The notes beneath the pieces were generated by a model. The model did no database searches. It was not told where the DNA came from and saw only the letters and a program-made list of their open reading frames with translations. 34,586 nucleotides of DNA from Perkinsus chesapeaki. Lineage: Eukaryota; Perkinsozoa; Perkinsida; Perkinsidae. The stretch spans positions 1 through 34,586 of the forward strand of contig JAAPAO010000377.1 in the NCBI GenBank assembly GCA_013115145.1, in the 5' to 3' direction. Both the position numbers and the translations under genes were made by a program. The first letter of the stretch is position 1, and every line of letters begins with the position of its first letter. Below, in pieces: positions 1 through 10,082 of the stretch.

Positions 1-1098
1 TATTGTCATCAAGTTGGTCATCTTAAGGCTGATTGCCCCCTTCTTCGCGCTAAAGAAGAAAAGAACGGTTCTCCGGTTAAACCTTCCCAGCCAAAGGTCC
101 AAACTAAGGATGCAAATAGTGAGACGTCTAAGATCAAGAATTGATCTTAAGATTGATTCCTCTGTTACTGAGGTATTGAAGCTAGCTGACGGTTCATTAG
201 TCACTTCTTTAGGAACTGTTCTATTGTCCTTTTGTGTCGATAATGTTCATTGTCCATTATCCTTCGTGGTGGTCGAGAGATTGTCTCCTAACCTTATTGT
301 TGGTTGGGATGGCATGTGTGCTCTGGGCACTATTCCTAATGTGCAGCAAAAGAAGATTATATGTTCTGGTGGTGTTTCTCAGGCAGTTGATGGTGACCCT
401 ACTGATCCCCCTAGTCTGGCTAAGTTCGGTGGTGAACTTAACGGTCCTTTACGCTGTGCCGAGTCGGTCGACTTACACCGAGAGCCTTTGGATGAAGTTA
501 TCATCTCCGACTCTTTCTGGTATCATTTGCCTAGTGCTCCGAGCTATCGCATCCGGGTTAGAAGGTTGCGAGACGATGAGTTCAAGGACACTGAAGAGCA
601 ACTTTTTGTCTTCGAGTTGGATCTTAAGGGAGCTATTAAACCCACTCCCAATAGCCCCCAATCTCCTAATTACTCGGAGAGGCTTCTCTCTCGGTTATCT
701 GAGGATGACCGTGCTCTATTTTATCGCGAGGTGGACGGTTATCTTTCTCGTGGTTGGTGGTTGCCCAAAGATCAGGCGGAGAGAGATGACGAGCTCAACA
801 TTCCGGCTATTACTGTTTTTCCTGTTAAATCTGCTAAGGTTGGGGCTAGTACCCCTATTAGACCCTGCTGCGACGCTCGTCGCTTCAACGCCGCAGCAGA
901 GCCTGCAGGATATTTAGGGGCAGATATAGCGTCTCTCACTTCCCGTCTACTTGGTGCTTATAGTGTGGGAGACTCCGTTTTTATGTTAGACTGCTCTCGT
1001 GCGTTCTATCGCATACGCACCAATTTATCTCTCCCTCTCCAGGTTGGCTCTCGCCAGTTTTGGAGTGATAGAGTTCCTGCGGAGGATATTGTTCCTGC
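1..1098 (+). mobile_element. Truncated LTR-retroelement: Gag zinc knuckle, half protease, start of reverse transcriptase
   Basis: Frame 1 (1-144) opens inside a CCHC zinc knuckle: C-x4-H-x4-C is visible and the first Cys lies before the window; the frame stops with TGA at 142. Frame 2, open from 14, becomes element-like at about 145. It first gives the C-terminal half of a retropepsin-like fold ('LADGSLVTSLGTV', then 'LIVGWDGM'). After a linker comes the start of a reverse transcriptase: 'STPIRPCCDARRFNA' and motif A 'FMLDCSRAFYRI' with its Asp. The catalytic DTG/DSG half of the protease is absent, and the RT ends about 25 codons after motif A, so the YxDD motif, RNase H and integrase are missing. 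Gag and Pol are in different frames, from a frameshift signal or from decay. This is a defective copy; the Ty3-like, BEL-like or other class is not decidable here. Confidence 0.8.
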
Positions 1099-1203
1099 AA
1101 TATCCGCCATAGAGCCAGTCTCGAGAACCGACACGTTAGTGCGCTGACCGAAACCTCCACGGTAGAGTAATCCTTGAATGAGGAGTGCACGAATGGGGTT
1201 CAT
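1099..1203 (-). pseudogene. 5' fragment of a second subtilisin gene
   Basis: On the minus strand, from ATG at 1203, about 34 codons match the signal peptide and first pro-region residues of the intact subtilisin at 2366-3682: both contain 'ALLIQGLLYRGGFGQRT' and then 'VSVLE.GSM.DI'. Similarity stops at about 1099, where retroelement sequence begins. No propeptide remainder or catalytic domain follows, so this copy cannot encode a protease. The DNA upstream of its ATG is also similar to the upstream DNA of the intact gene, so a promoter plus first codons was duplicated. Whether the retroelement inserted here or a rearrangement joined them is not settled. Confidence 0.8.
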
Positions 1204-1335
1204 TTGAGGTTGGGAGTTGAACATCTGCTTCAGATGAATGATTGCGACTGGAGGCACCCTGTGTGAGGGACCAGATCAGGTAGGGCGAATGAACAACGGG
1301 ACAGTGAGCTGAGGTCACGCCGGTGACGTAGCCAG
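1099..1335. repeat. Copy A of a duplicated subtilisin 5' region
   Basis: Dispersed direct repeat of 3574-3845. It covers the first codons (about 90% identical over 100 bp by eye) and a more diverged upstream part ending around 'gtcacgccggtgacgt', against 'gccacgtcggtgacgt' in the other copy. The conserved upstream block may hold promoter elements. Confidence 0.75.
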
Positions 1336-2365
1336 AGTCTAACTATTCGGGGTACTCTAACCGGGTCTGGCGACAGCCCAAGTAGATAATGTTGGTTTGA
1401 TCAGTGCAGTGTTCTTGCCACATCACAAGAACCGATCCTCGCAGAAGGCTATGGTACGCAGTTCATGCATTAAACGCTTGAAGCAAAGTCAAAGCCAGTG
1501 CATCTCGTAACCCAGTTGCTTGAATTCGAACCAGATTGCCTAGATTGTACCCTCATGGTGGGCTTGATGTTTACACGCTTGATGGAGATCAAGCGTTTGA
1601 AGCATGCCCGAAAATTCGCCCTAGCTCATACTTTGATGAAGAGGAGAAACTATCACACCTAGGGGGCTGAACTCAGGATTTCTAGTTAGCAAGCTAAGTT
1701 CGCGAAGCCAACAGCCCAGTCAGGTGGTAATGTTACACAACACAACCTAGAAATCATACGTTCTTAACCTGGGTCTACTCGCTAGGAGGTCCACGAGGCC
1801 GTAGGGCAGCTCGAGGGATGTCTATACCAGCACTGTAGCCGGCTCTTTCTCTCAGCTGTATCATAAGAGACGCTTTGGGTTTTGGCAACTCACGGGCCGA
1901 AAGCGCTGCATAAGCGAATTTGGAATGATGAATGAATACAATGGCGAGTGGGGACTCCCAGTTTCGAGTTTGAGTCAATTCAAAAATGACAACACGGCTG
2001 TAAGATACCTCAGTAGGCGTAGCCGGTGCTACCGGCCGTCAGATTCGCCCACGCCGGCCGGCTCGTATAACGTAAAGGAGAGAAATGGATGCTTGCTTCA
2101 ATGTCATGACTCCATCAGTTGTCATGGTATCAGTCGAGCCTCGAATCGCTGATTCAATAAAAAGGCTAACGGCTCATAAGAGACTTCAGGCGAGACTAGA
2201 GCGAAGGCAGCCTGGGTAGGCCCTCCGATCGCTTCTTGCGTATCATCAGCGTTACCAAGCACGCACAAACTCAACAACCACGGAAAGAAGAGATCTAGAA
2301 TTGGTAAGGGCGCTCGATAAGATGATGATTGCGTGTGTCAAGTAATCAGAGTGGCTGCCCAATAG
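1336..2365. other. No gene recognised
   Basis: About 1 kb between the subtilisin fragment and the 3' end of the intact subtilisin. Short open frames exist on both strands (for example 1775-1978 minus and 1925-2152 plus), but none shows a domain, a signal peptide or phase-compatible partner exons. Confidence 0.5.
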
Positions 2366-3682
2366 CTAGCCAACAAGAGGACGAATGTTATACATGCTGA
2401 TCGCCTTCTTGACAGATGCTAATATATTCAATGCTCCTCCGACAGGATGTAAATATTTACCGCCTGTATCTAGGTGATCAGCACCAATTAATAATAAAGT
2501 CTTCACCCTCGATGGTTCAACACCAATAGAGAGTAGGATAGCAGCTGCACCGGCCACCATTGGAGCGGAATAGGATGTACCCGAGGCCCAGTGATGTTTG
2601 CCTGCAGCGTCAAGCCCAACGTAGATATCCTCACCAAAGGCGGCTAGAGCGACATCACGTCCGTAATTTGCAAAACGAGAAAGGAAAAAACTCTCCCCGT
2701 TCTCGAGCGACGTGACACAAAGGGAATTGGCGCAAATGGCCGGGTTGCTCACAACGCTGTTTGAGTTACCGGCCGCGAAGACCGTAACAATACCATGCAT
2801 CCTAGCTTTTCTTGAAATTCTCGCCATCTGGAGCGGGACGGTCGACGAGATCAGAATGACATCAACTCCGATATCGATGGCCACGTTGATGGCTTCGAGT
2901 CCCGCTCCCGTGAAACCCTTTCCATTATACAAAACCTGTAGAGCTATCAGATTCACATGATCTGGCATAACTCCAATCATCCCGTATGAGTTATTCCCTC
3001 TAGCGGCAGCAACACGGCTTATATATTGACCATGATAGACACCTGGATGATAGGTGGCACTATTATTCACAAAGTTCCAACCGCCATCGATAACCGTGCC
3101 ATTACTTAGAGTGAAGGAGCTCCGTAGAGGGGCCAAATCGGGGTCAGTAAAATCAACGCCTCCGTCTATGACGGCTATTGTCACGTTCCTTCGAGGGTAT
3201 TGTTTTATTAGATCCCAAACAGCCGGCATTTGCATACGTTCCAGGTGAGTCTGATGATGTGCATCTGGATCATTCACATACAATTTGGCACATTGAGCTG
3301 ATAGGCCAGTGGCCCTTCGATTCCTGTTCCCCATTTCCACCACTTCAATGTCTGGGTCACACTCAACAGATACCTTGGGTAGGTAGTACTTAGCCAGTTG
3401 TATGTAGCGGCAGAGAGCAGCGCTACTCACAGAGTCAACCGACGTCGGAACGATTTGATACTCAACAAATGTCAGCGTCTTGATGAGAACGGTCGAGAGG
3501 AACTCGCTTATATTGGATATTTCTTCAGTCCTGGGCACACCATCTCGAGCAAGCCGGTCCGGAACAGATCGAATATCCACCATAGAGCCATTCTCGAGAA
3601 CTGACACGATAGTGCGCTGACCGAAACCTCCACGGTAGAGTAGTCCTTGAATGAGGAGTGCAAATAGAATTAGGTGCATCAA
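2366..3682 (-). CDS. Secreted subtilisin-like serine protease (S8 family)
   Basis: 438 aa, no intron. Residues 1-21 form a signal peptide. A pro-region of about 100 residues ends in a furin-type site R-N-R-R (120-123), and the catalytic domain spans about 150-430. The triad is present: Asp173 in 'AVIDGGVDF', His217 in 'VYHGQYISRV', Ser370 in 'ASGTSYSAPMVAGAA'; the oxyanion Asn306 sits in 'VFAAGN'. Two variants are visible: DGG replaces the usual DTG/DSG, and HGQY replaces HGTH. All catalytic residues remain, so activity is expected. Potential N-glycosylation sequons (N57, N166, N194, N207) fit secretion. Perkinsus species carry several secreted subtilisins implicated in host interaction; assignment to that group is an inference. 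The first ATG was chosen because the signal peptide starts there. A broken 5' copy lies at 1099-1203. Confidence 0.93.
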   Translation of the reverse strand: MMHLILFALLIQGLLYRGGFGQRTIVSVLENGSMVDIRSVPDRLARDGVPRTEEISNISEFLSTVLIKTLTFVEYQIVPTSVDSVSSAALCRYIQLAKYYLPKVSVECDPDIEVVEMGNRNRRATGLSAQCAKLYVNDPDAHHQTHLERMQMPAVWDLIKQYPRRNVTIAVIDGGVDFTDPDLAPLRSSFTLSNGTVIDGGWNFVNNSATYHPGVYHGQYISRVAAARGNNSYGMIGVMPDHVNLIALQVLYNGKGFTGAGLEAINVAIDIGVDVILISSTVPLQMARISRKARMHGIVTVFAAGNSNSVVSNPAICANSLCVTSLENGESFFLSRFANYGRDVALAAFGEDIYVGLDAAGKHHWASGTSYSAPMVAGAAAILLSIGVEPSRVKTLLLIGADHLDTGGKYLHPVGGALNILASVKKAISMYNIRPLVG

Positions 3683-3845
3683 AAGTTAAAGGTTGGAAAA
3701 CTTCTAAGAGAGCGTTCCTCTTCGTGAATGCCGAGGTAAAGCAATTCTCTGCAAGCTAGCCTCCATTAGACGGAAGATCAGGACTGTAAATAGGCGAGCA
3801 ACCAACGGAATGGTGATCGGAGGCCACGTCGGTGACGTGACAGTG
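3574..3845. repeat. Copy B of the duplicated subtilisin 5' region
   Basis: Intact counterpart of 1099-1335, containing the first codons and about 160 bp of upstream DNA. Short blocks shared with copy A upstream of the ATG include 'gatcagg' and 'cggtgacgt'. They are the best candidates here for promoter elements of this gene family. Confidence 0.7.
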
Positions 3846-4315
3846 CCATGGTGACACCGACCTGCTTAGACCAGGCGAGTGTGTACTTCACACTGAGAAG
3901 AGTTACATATTTGCCTCTGGTGACCGTAAGGTGACGAACAACATTAAAACTATCCAGGAGGACCCTTATAAGGTTTCCTCCGTCAGATCCTGCGCATATC
4001 TGAAGCTTGCTCTAGCGAGTAACCACCCAGCATGGAGCGTCGGGTCGCGAACCAGTTGGGAAGAACGCCAAATTCTCTCTCTAGTTCATAGTTTCGACGA
4101 GTGCTCCGAACGCAGTAGCTCCACTGGAAACGTGTTTCTAATAGAGAACTAATGCCGGAACGCCCGGCCCGGAAGTAGGATTATTTTGAAGGCTATGCTC
4201 ACTGCAGCCGGTGTTCATGGTATGTCTCGGAGTAATACTTGACCATCGGCAAGCAAAGAACGAGAGAGAGGCCTTGGGAGCGGTTCTGTGAGTTTCGGTG
4301 TTTCGATAAGGTGAA
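3846..4315. other. No gene recognised
   Basis: Spacer between the subtilisin promoter region and the 3' end of the coiled-coil gene. A 73-codon open frame at 3931-4152 (plus) has no domain, signal peptide or partner exon. Confidence 0.45.
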
Positions 4316-6744
4316 CTAGTTGGTTGCAGAGCGTGCGGATTGAGTAACTCTGGAAACTGTAACTCTACGTAACTTCTTCATCTTCGCGATTGGGACATTG
4401 TCAGACAGTTCCGACTTTGAATGTTCTTGAACATTTAGATAACTGGAGGGCGTTTGAGTTTCATTTGTAGGCGAGTGACCGTGTGATTCGGAGTCACCAA
4501 CTAATCGGTTACTGATGTCCAACCGTGAAGCCAAGCGAGCAGCGCACAAGTTTCCAAGCCCGTGCATAGTCGAGCTATAACCTGAGATTGCCGGATGCCT
4601 CTGGCGTGGCAAGTAGTATCACATCGGTCTAATGATGTGTAAGATTTCCGACTGGCACAACTCAGATTGCGAGTGGAGAAAGCAGATCCTCAGGAGTCAT
4701 GTTCGACTGATACATTGCTGTCGACGAATTGTTGGAGCTCTAAATACCGCTCTTGTGCCAACTGAAAAACCACCAGGCTATGTGGGGTATTCATTGGGCC
4801 CAAGATGGGTCCTCTTCTGTACTTCATCTTGGGAGTGGTCTTACTCTAGCGAGTTCATCCTTATTCTCGAGCTCGGTCTTCTGCTGGGACAGCGAGTGAT
4901 TCAAATTCTGCAGTCGCTTGTTGCCGTGGATGCGTTCTTGTCTAATTTGCCGTTTAACCCTATCATGTGTATCGCGGAGGCGCCGGACCTGTGGACGTCG
5001 CTAGACTCCATAACTATCCACGTTGCTACTTGAGAATCCATAAACACCAAGTCATCTGGACATGGCTGGGAATGGTCTTTGGGAGCTCCTAAGAAGAGAT
5101 CGCGAATCCAATTGAAGTGGTAATCATCCAAAAGCCATCAGGAATCTCAACACTGCGATCCTTTCGAGTCAGTAGCTATACGTAAGGGGTGATCTCAGTT
5201 GTGTGCGGAGTACTGCAGCGCAAAAGTTCCAAACATCGCACAAAAGCTGCTAAAAATCGATGTGATATAGCAAGGACGGAAATGAATCTTTTCAACACAA
5301 TCATCTCACCATGCTCTCCGTCCGGAAGTTTACCAACTGGGCTCCGCTGGTTGCGAGAGCCTCTTAGTTTCAGCATCATATCGGCGCATATGCGGTGCTT
5401 GGTACGGATTTCCGCGTCTAGCCCCCGGGCCGCCGATCTCAACTCCTAAAAGCCGTAAGGTTTAGTTTGCTCCCACAGTGCGATGGTTCAGAGAAGTTGT
5501 CAGTTACTCATACTGTATTGAGGAAAACTCATTAGTAACCGAATTGAAGAGGTTGAGAGGTCCCGAGTGCGGAAAAGGCTCACGTGCTGTTTCTGTCGAG
5601 CCGTCTGAATTTCCCAGGACAGTGCACCTTTCTCGCTCACAGCTTCTGCTTCCCGTCGAAGCACCTAACCACCAGCCCATATATAGTATAGTCGATAATG
5701 CTTAACCTTAATTAACCTTATATCGGACAATAAGGTGTCCGGAATGCAAGTTGCAAGCAATACGACAAGGTATGCAGCACAACTCGGGCTTGCTCAACGC
5801 ACGGGCTGTTTTAGCCTGGCTATAACAGGCCAAGATTATCGACGCGTTTTCGGGTGCAAACCACACTGAAGCCTACCTTCTTTTGCTCGTCGAGAACAGT
5901 CTTCAGGGACATCAATTCTGATCGCAAGTCCATGACAGCTAGTTTTCTGAGAGATGTGCTCAGTAGCAAGACGTAAATATGGATATGCGGGATTATTAAG
6001 GTGCCCTTGCTATACCACCCACACCACAAGTCTCACTTCTCGCGTATAGAGTCCTCTTTCCTGGTTGTGTTAAGTAGCAGCTCCTTGCGTTGTAGGAGCT
6101 ACACATGACGGAAGGATCGGACCAGGCCGGAACGGGACAATCTGGACTGATCCACCTCTCTCTTTAGATACATTATCTCCCGTTTAGCTTCATTGAGCTT
6201 TTGGATGAGACTCTGCAACTCCGCGCGCTTGCTACGGTTTCGCGTCGCGTAACTGGTGTGGTTAGTCCTGTATAGTCTATTATTGTTGAACTAATTCTCT
6301 ACAGAATTATTATAGGATACTGTGTAATCGTCAGTGCAAGAGTAGTGGGCCTATGCCGCGAGCGAGGGGTGACCATTGAATTACTCTGTCTCGTGAGCTT
6401 GTTTCCTCCGTGCGGTGATTATTGACATTTGTTCGACAGCACCATCCTAACGGCGTCAGTCCGACGGGTTAAAACCCCTCTACATTTACCAGAGTTTGGG
6501 CTAATTCAACCAGGCTGCTCTTCAAGGACGCATTGGCCGATTGAATATCAGACATAGAACAGTACAAACTGATTGCGTACGGGCGGATTGACTCGGTATA
6601 TCTACCTTTGTTCATGAAATGAACTACTGCTGAGGGCCACTGATAAGCGAATTCCCTCAGCGTCCCGTAGTAGGAACAGTGGGATATGCGATCAAGCTGG
6701 TCAAGCTTATGACATACAAGATCATTGTAATGTGGACTCCACAT
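4316..6744 (-). CDS. Nine-exon coiled-coil protein, function unknown
   Basis: Assembled from open segments joined by GT..AG introns in matching phase. Exons, in gene order: 6744-6490, 6290-6148, 5946-5877, 5664-5584, 5445-5310 (or ending at 5334), 5088-5030, 4988-4845, 4761-4714, 4600-4316. With the longer fifth exon the total is 1221 nt, 406 aa. The shortest intron is 41 nt (4989-5029). The N-terminal 85 residues are not repetitive. From about residue 85 the protein is dominated by heptad-like, charged, Leu-rich helix: 'KRAELQSLIQKLNEAKREI', 'VMDLRSELMSLKTVLDEQKK', 'SLSQQKTELENKDELAR'. The C-terminal 94 residues are Ser/Thr-rich with a basic end. The second exon's donor (CA/GTCC) and the start ATG are the weakest points. 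A structural or cytoskeletal role is likely, but no family is recognised. Confidence 0.6.
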
Positions 6745-7125
6745 TGTGGAGTGATGCAAAATGTAGGGCCTCCAAGAGGCTCGATTTCGCACAAACCCCT
6801 TGCATAGGCGGAGTAAGACATATATTAGGCTCTGAATGGAATTTAGAGTACCAGAGTTTATCAGGATTGTTCAGGTACCGTCATCACACACTCGTTAAGA
6901 GGCTTTTGGTGAGAAGACTTTTCCGGAACATTTTCATGGAGTCGATTCCAGAGGTGGTTTTCGCATATAAACGCATTTTTGAAATCCGCTGACATTTCGG
7001 AATCGGTTTATTAGCAGGGAAACTATCAAAGGTTGACTCATGCTTATGGTAGACTAAATTAACGGCGTGCGACAAAATTAATGCACGCTTGACAGGGAAA
7101 CGCTAGGAGCGTAAGTTACAAAAAG
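6745..7125. other. No gene recognised
   Basis: Spacer between the start of the coiled-coil gene and the tRNA 3' flank; it should contain the coiled-coil promoter. An 86-codon frame at 6732-6992 (plus) has no recognisable content. Confidence 0.45.
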
Positions 7126-7198
7126 TGCGGCCTGCGAGGATCGAACTCGCGACCTTAGGATTATGAGACCTACGCGCTACCTACTGCGCCAAAGCCGC
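7126..7198 (-). tRNA. tRNA-Met(CAU), elongator type
   Basis: 73 nt on the minus strand. The acceptor stem GCGGCTT/AGGCCGC has one G-U pair and discriminator A. The D arm is GCGC..GCGC. The anticodon loop CTCATAA is flanked by the T-T mismatch typical of eukaryotic elongator tRNA-Met. The T arm is GCGAG-TTCGATC-CTCGC. Box A TGGCGCAGTAG and box B GAGTTCGATCC fit internal pol III promoters. A T5 run directly downstream (7120-7124, seen as A on the plus strand) is the terminator. No intron, and CCA is not encoded. Confidence 0.95.
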
Positions 7199-7458
7199 TC
7201 TAAACTTAAATGCTCGAATCCTCTATATTCCCAACAGTCGAATATCACTTCATAATGCCGGACAAGGGTGATCTGAACAAGGAGTTTCTACTGTGGGCTC
7301 AACGTATAGAGAAGGAAAACAAAATAAATGCTAAAATAACAGGTAGTAAGCTTACGTCGCTCACCAGAGGCGAATCTCCACCGAAAGCGAATGTCCGCGG
7401 CATGGATGCCCAGTATGTTATCCTCGATAAGGATGTTATGGAGTCTGTTATCCTTTAG

Positions 7459-8275
7459 AACCTCAAAGAATTTCCCATTTGCCCCCCCCAAGGGCGATTG
7501 TCGGTAGAACCCTCGCCGTTGCTGGTGTTTGTATTAGCCAGTTACTTCTGTCTGGTAGGCTCCCCCTTCACACTGGCCCGCCCGCCGGAACTTGTGGCTA
7601 ATAAGCCCACTCAGGAGAATTTCAGTAAACGCAGACCTTCCCTGGCTGAGCCGGGCGCGCTATTGGACAACTTGAAGAAGGCAGCGGCGGTAGTATTTGG
7701 GGAGTCGGATAAACACGAGATGCCGGAAGGAACGCATTTGCTGTTTCGTACTGCACTAGTAACATATTTCCTATCAAACTCATTTCTATTATATCTCCTC
7801 CTTCGTATCACTAGTAACATATTTCCTATCAAACTCATTTCTATTATATTTCCTCCTTCGTATCACTAGTAACATATTTCCTATCAACCTTTCTGGACTA
7901 GTACGCTTCTCCGTCTCTAAGAAGGATATTCCGGATAAGCAAAGGCTAAAAAGTTTGACTAATTTGTTAGATAGATGCTCTCCAATCGGACGGGCGTGCT
8001 TGAATTTCCAGGGAAGATGCGCTCTAACATCAACCGGTCTTAGTCGTTGTAGGCTTCCTCGGCACTAAGTTCAGTATCGTGGCGTTGTATCCGTGTTTCA
8101 TTGAAGGTCGTATAAGATTCGTAAATTGACCCGGCTTAAGAGCCAACCACAATCTTGTACTGTAGATCAAGACGCTATACTTGTTCAACGCGGTCTAAGT
8201 AGACTCCTTATCAGTTCCCTAGAGACAAGTTTCTTCTACCTCAAACCACCGCGCAAGATCTGGGCTGGCTGCTAG
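7459..8275 (+). CDS. Tentative spliced gene for a secreted or membrane protein
   Basis: Best phase-consistent model: exon 7459-7758 (true start unknown; a stop lies at 7456), 7925-7952, 8044-8106 and 8223-8275, the last ending in TAG. The first exon has a hydrophobic stretch 'LLVFVLASYFCLVGSPFTLA' like a signal peptide, then a basic, polar region. The third exon encodes hydrophobic 'VVGFLGTKFSIVALYPCF'. The intron 7759-7924 holds the 55-nt tandem repeat, whose length is not a multiple of three, which fits a non-coding position. No initiator ATG is obvious, so a 5' exon is missing or the locus is decayed. A hydrophobic leader followed by a basic region could also be a plastid- or mitochondrion-directed peptide. 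No family recognised. Confidence 0.33.
7754..7887. repeat. 55-nt tandem repeat, about 2.4 copies
   Basis: Units begin with 'cactagtaacatatttccta' at 7754, 7809 and 7864. Copies 1 and 2 differ at one position (tatct / tattt) and copy 3 is cut short after 'ctatcaa'. Each unit is pyrimidine-rich, starts its core with GTAACA and ends in CTAG, so each looks like a minimal intron. The near-identity implies recent duplication. Confidence 0.9.
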
Positions 8276-8572
8276 GAGAAGGGAAGGGGCTCATCGCCAA
8301 GGGGATGCACCCGTCGTCAGTAACCACAGGTGAATAAGCTGCACGCTTATTCAGCGGGATACGATCACATAGGCCTCGGAAACTGGAGACGAAATTTCCC
8401 TCGGCCACCAGAAAGAGCGGAGACGCACCACAAAGGATATGTCACCATGCTTGGAGAGCTCGAGCACCCAGCGGACGTACGGAGCGTTGATTCTGGGAAT
8501 GTTGGATTTGGCCTTCAGATGCAAAGGAGTGTACGAAAGAGCTTATCTGTGCCTTCTCTGGATGCCGAGTAA

Positions 8573-8850
8573 GACGGGAATGCCAGGACTCGTGGCTGGA
8601 GTTGTATAAGCGGAAAAAGGGAATGGAATAATGATCGCTCGTTTATTAGCAGAGAACGTTATGACATTATTATTCCTGAAGTTCCGTAAATTTTCCCGGA
8701 AAAAATCTGGAAAATTCCGGGAATGTTCAGACATTTCTCCCTTCTGGCGTGTCAGATCGTCAGATTCGCCCCCACCTCACGTAATGGTACCGCAGCATTC
8801 TCTGAGATTTCTAGGCAAACCAGTTGAGGATCTTCCAGGAGATATACACA
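8573..8850. other. No gene; short perfect inverted repeat
   Basis: Contains the inverted repeat ttcccggaa (8693-8701) / ttccgggaa (8715-8723) with a 13-nt A-rich loop. No coding signal is supported. Just left, 8330-8572 (plus) is open for 80 codons, but no phase-compatible upstream exon was found. Confidence 0.4.
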
Positions 8851-10051
8851 TCAAGAAACACGAATGGTGACAATGCACACAAGATTTTTGCATGCATGCG
8901 CATTCCAGGGCCTACATGCGTAATCAGCTACGTGGATCACAGGAAAGTCCCCAGTGTAAACTTCCGCGGCGACGTGGTGCGGAAGTGCTCTTGGCGAGCC
9001 CGAAATATTCTCCCCTCTAGTAGGTTCTTCGGTCGACACAAGTATCTCCGAACCATCACGATTGACAGTCAGTACTGTACCTGACGGGCTCACGGAAGTG
9101 TCTAAGTTATGGCACAAACAAGCGGCGCGTATTAATGCTGTGAAAAGGCTCATGCCGAATCACTGTGTCACGAGATGGTGGGAATCTCCAGTGTGAATCT
9201 ACAAGTGTATCTTGCCAGGTACAAGCCTCTCGGTAACAGTGATGTGTCTCAGTACGCCAATGACTATGTGTTGAGCTTCGGCTGTGGTCCGTTTGACAAG
9301 CATCAGCTTCTTGCAAATCGTTGATCCTTTTTAATCATGTTAATTATATCGGTTGTTGACACGTTGTTGCTTGCGTTGCACAGTTTAACTTCTGCACGTA
9401 CGTCGGGCAACATTTCATCGGCAAAAATGCCAACTATTGCCGGCTGAAGCTCCTCGCCTCAGCGTAAAGACTTTTCTGGAACATCTTCTAGAAGGACACC
9501 CCTATCTCTTTCTTCGATCGGCAATCCACGATCGGTCTGATTCGAGGGCTTTGGTGTTACTGTTCCTAATATTAATATGATACGGTTTCTGCAGGGCTTA
9601 GGCTTGATTGCGCCATCAGCCTTATAGCTCACTTCGGGCGTGCATGCCTTTGGCAAGTGTCATTTGCCAATTTGGGCTTAGTCCCTTCTTACGGCACTTC
9701 GAGTCGGAGCCTTGCTATTGACCAAAGCTCGCTAGGAACCCTACTAGACTGCTTTGTGTTGGCATCGAGGGAATGTTGCCTTCAAGAGGCAACAAGTCAT
9801 TGGCAATCGTGCGTGACATGCTAGAAATCATCACATCACACGGTTGAAGCAAAGCTTGTGTCGGCAGTCACCGACGACACTTTATTTTTCATACCATAAC
9901 TTCCCCAACTTCCGCGCGTACCAAGGTGCACTTGCTGGCTCTGGGCCTTCCCTATCAATTGTCTCCTGGGGCTGAAGATTCCTGCAAGGTATTGTGACCG
10001 TTCCTCGAGGAGTATCTCTGTGACATAGCTCGGGGGTCCACAGTGTCGCAT
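8851..10051 (-). CDS. Six-exon gene, unknown function (302 aa)
   Basis: Exons in gene order: 10051-9901, 9854-9745, 9647-9500, 9457-9363, 9309-9203, 9148-8851. Introns are 46, 97, 42, 53 and 54 nt; phases match at every junction and the total of 909 nt gives 302 codons plus TGA. Unspliced, the region looks like a gene riddled with stops. It starts at ATG 10051 ('MRHCGPPSYVTEILLEE'), 31 bp from the start codon of the ES1 gene on the other strand. Recognisable coding stretches are 'LQPAIVGIFADEMLPDV', 'AQHIVIGVLRHITVTERL' and 'SGTVLTVNRDGSEILVSTEE'. No signal peptide, membrane segment or known domain is visible. The acceptor of the third exon (9647) is the least certain boundary. A decayed gene remains possible but would not explain the consistent phases. 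Confidence 0.5.
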
Positions 10052-10082
10052 TTCACTTTTATCTTTCTAGAGTTACTCTACC
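10052..10082. promoter_or_regulatory. 31-bp gap between divergent start codons
   Basis: Only 31 bp separate ATG 10051 (minus) from ATG 10083 (plus). Any 5' UTRs must overlap the opposite coding region or be a few bases long. No TATA box is visible. A shared bidirectional promoter that reaches into the first exons or introns is inferred. Confidence 0.5.

Noticed and set aside
7210-7458. 82-codon plus-strand frame next to the tRNA
   Set aside because: In frame with the following leader-like exon but ends in TAG; no intron found that removes the stop in phase.
7754-7887. CRISPR-like array
   Set aside because: Repeats are head-to-tail without spacers, and the genome is eukaryotic.
8330-8572. 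80-codon plus-strand frame
   Set aside because: Protein-like composition, but no ATG, no phase-compatible upstream exon and no family.
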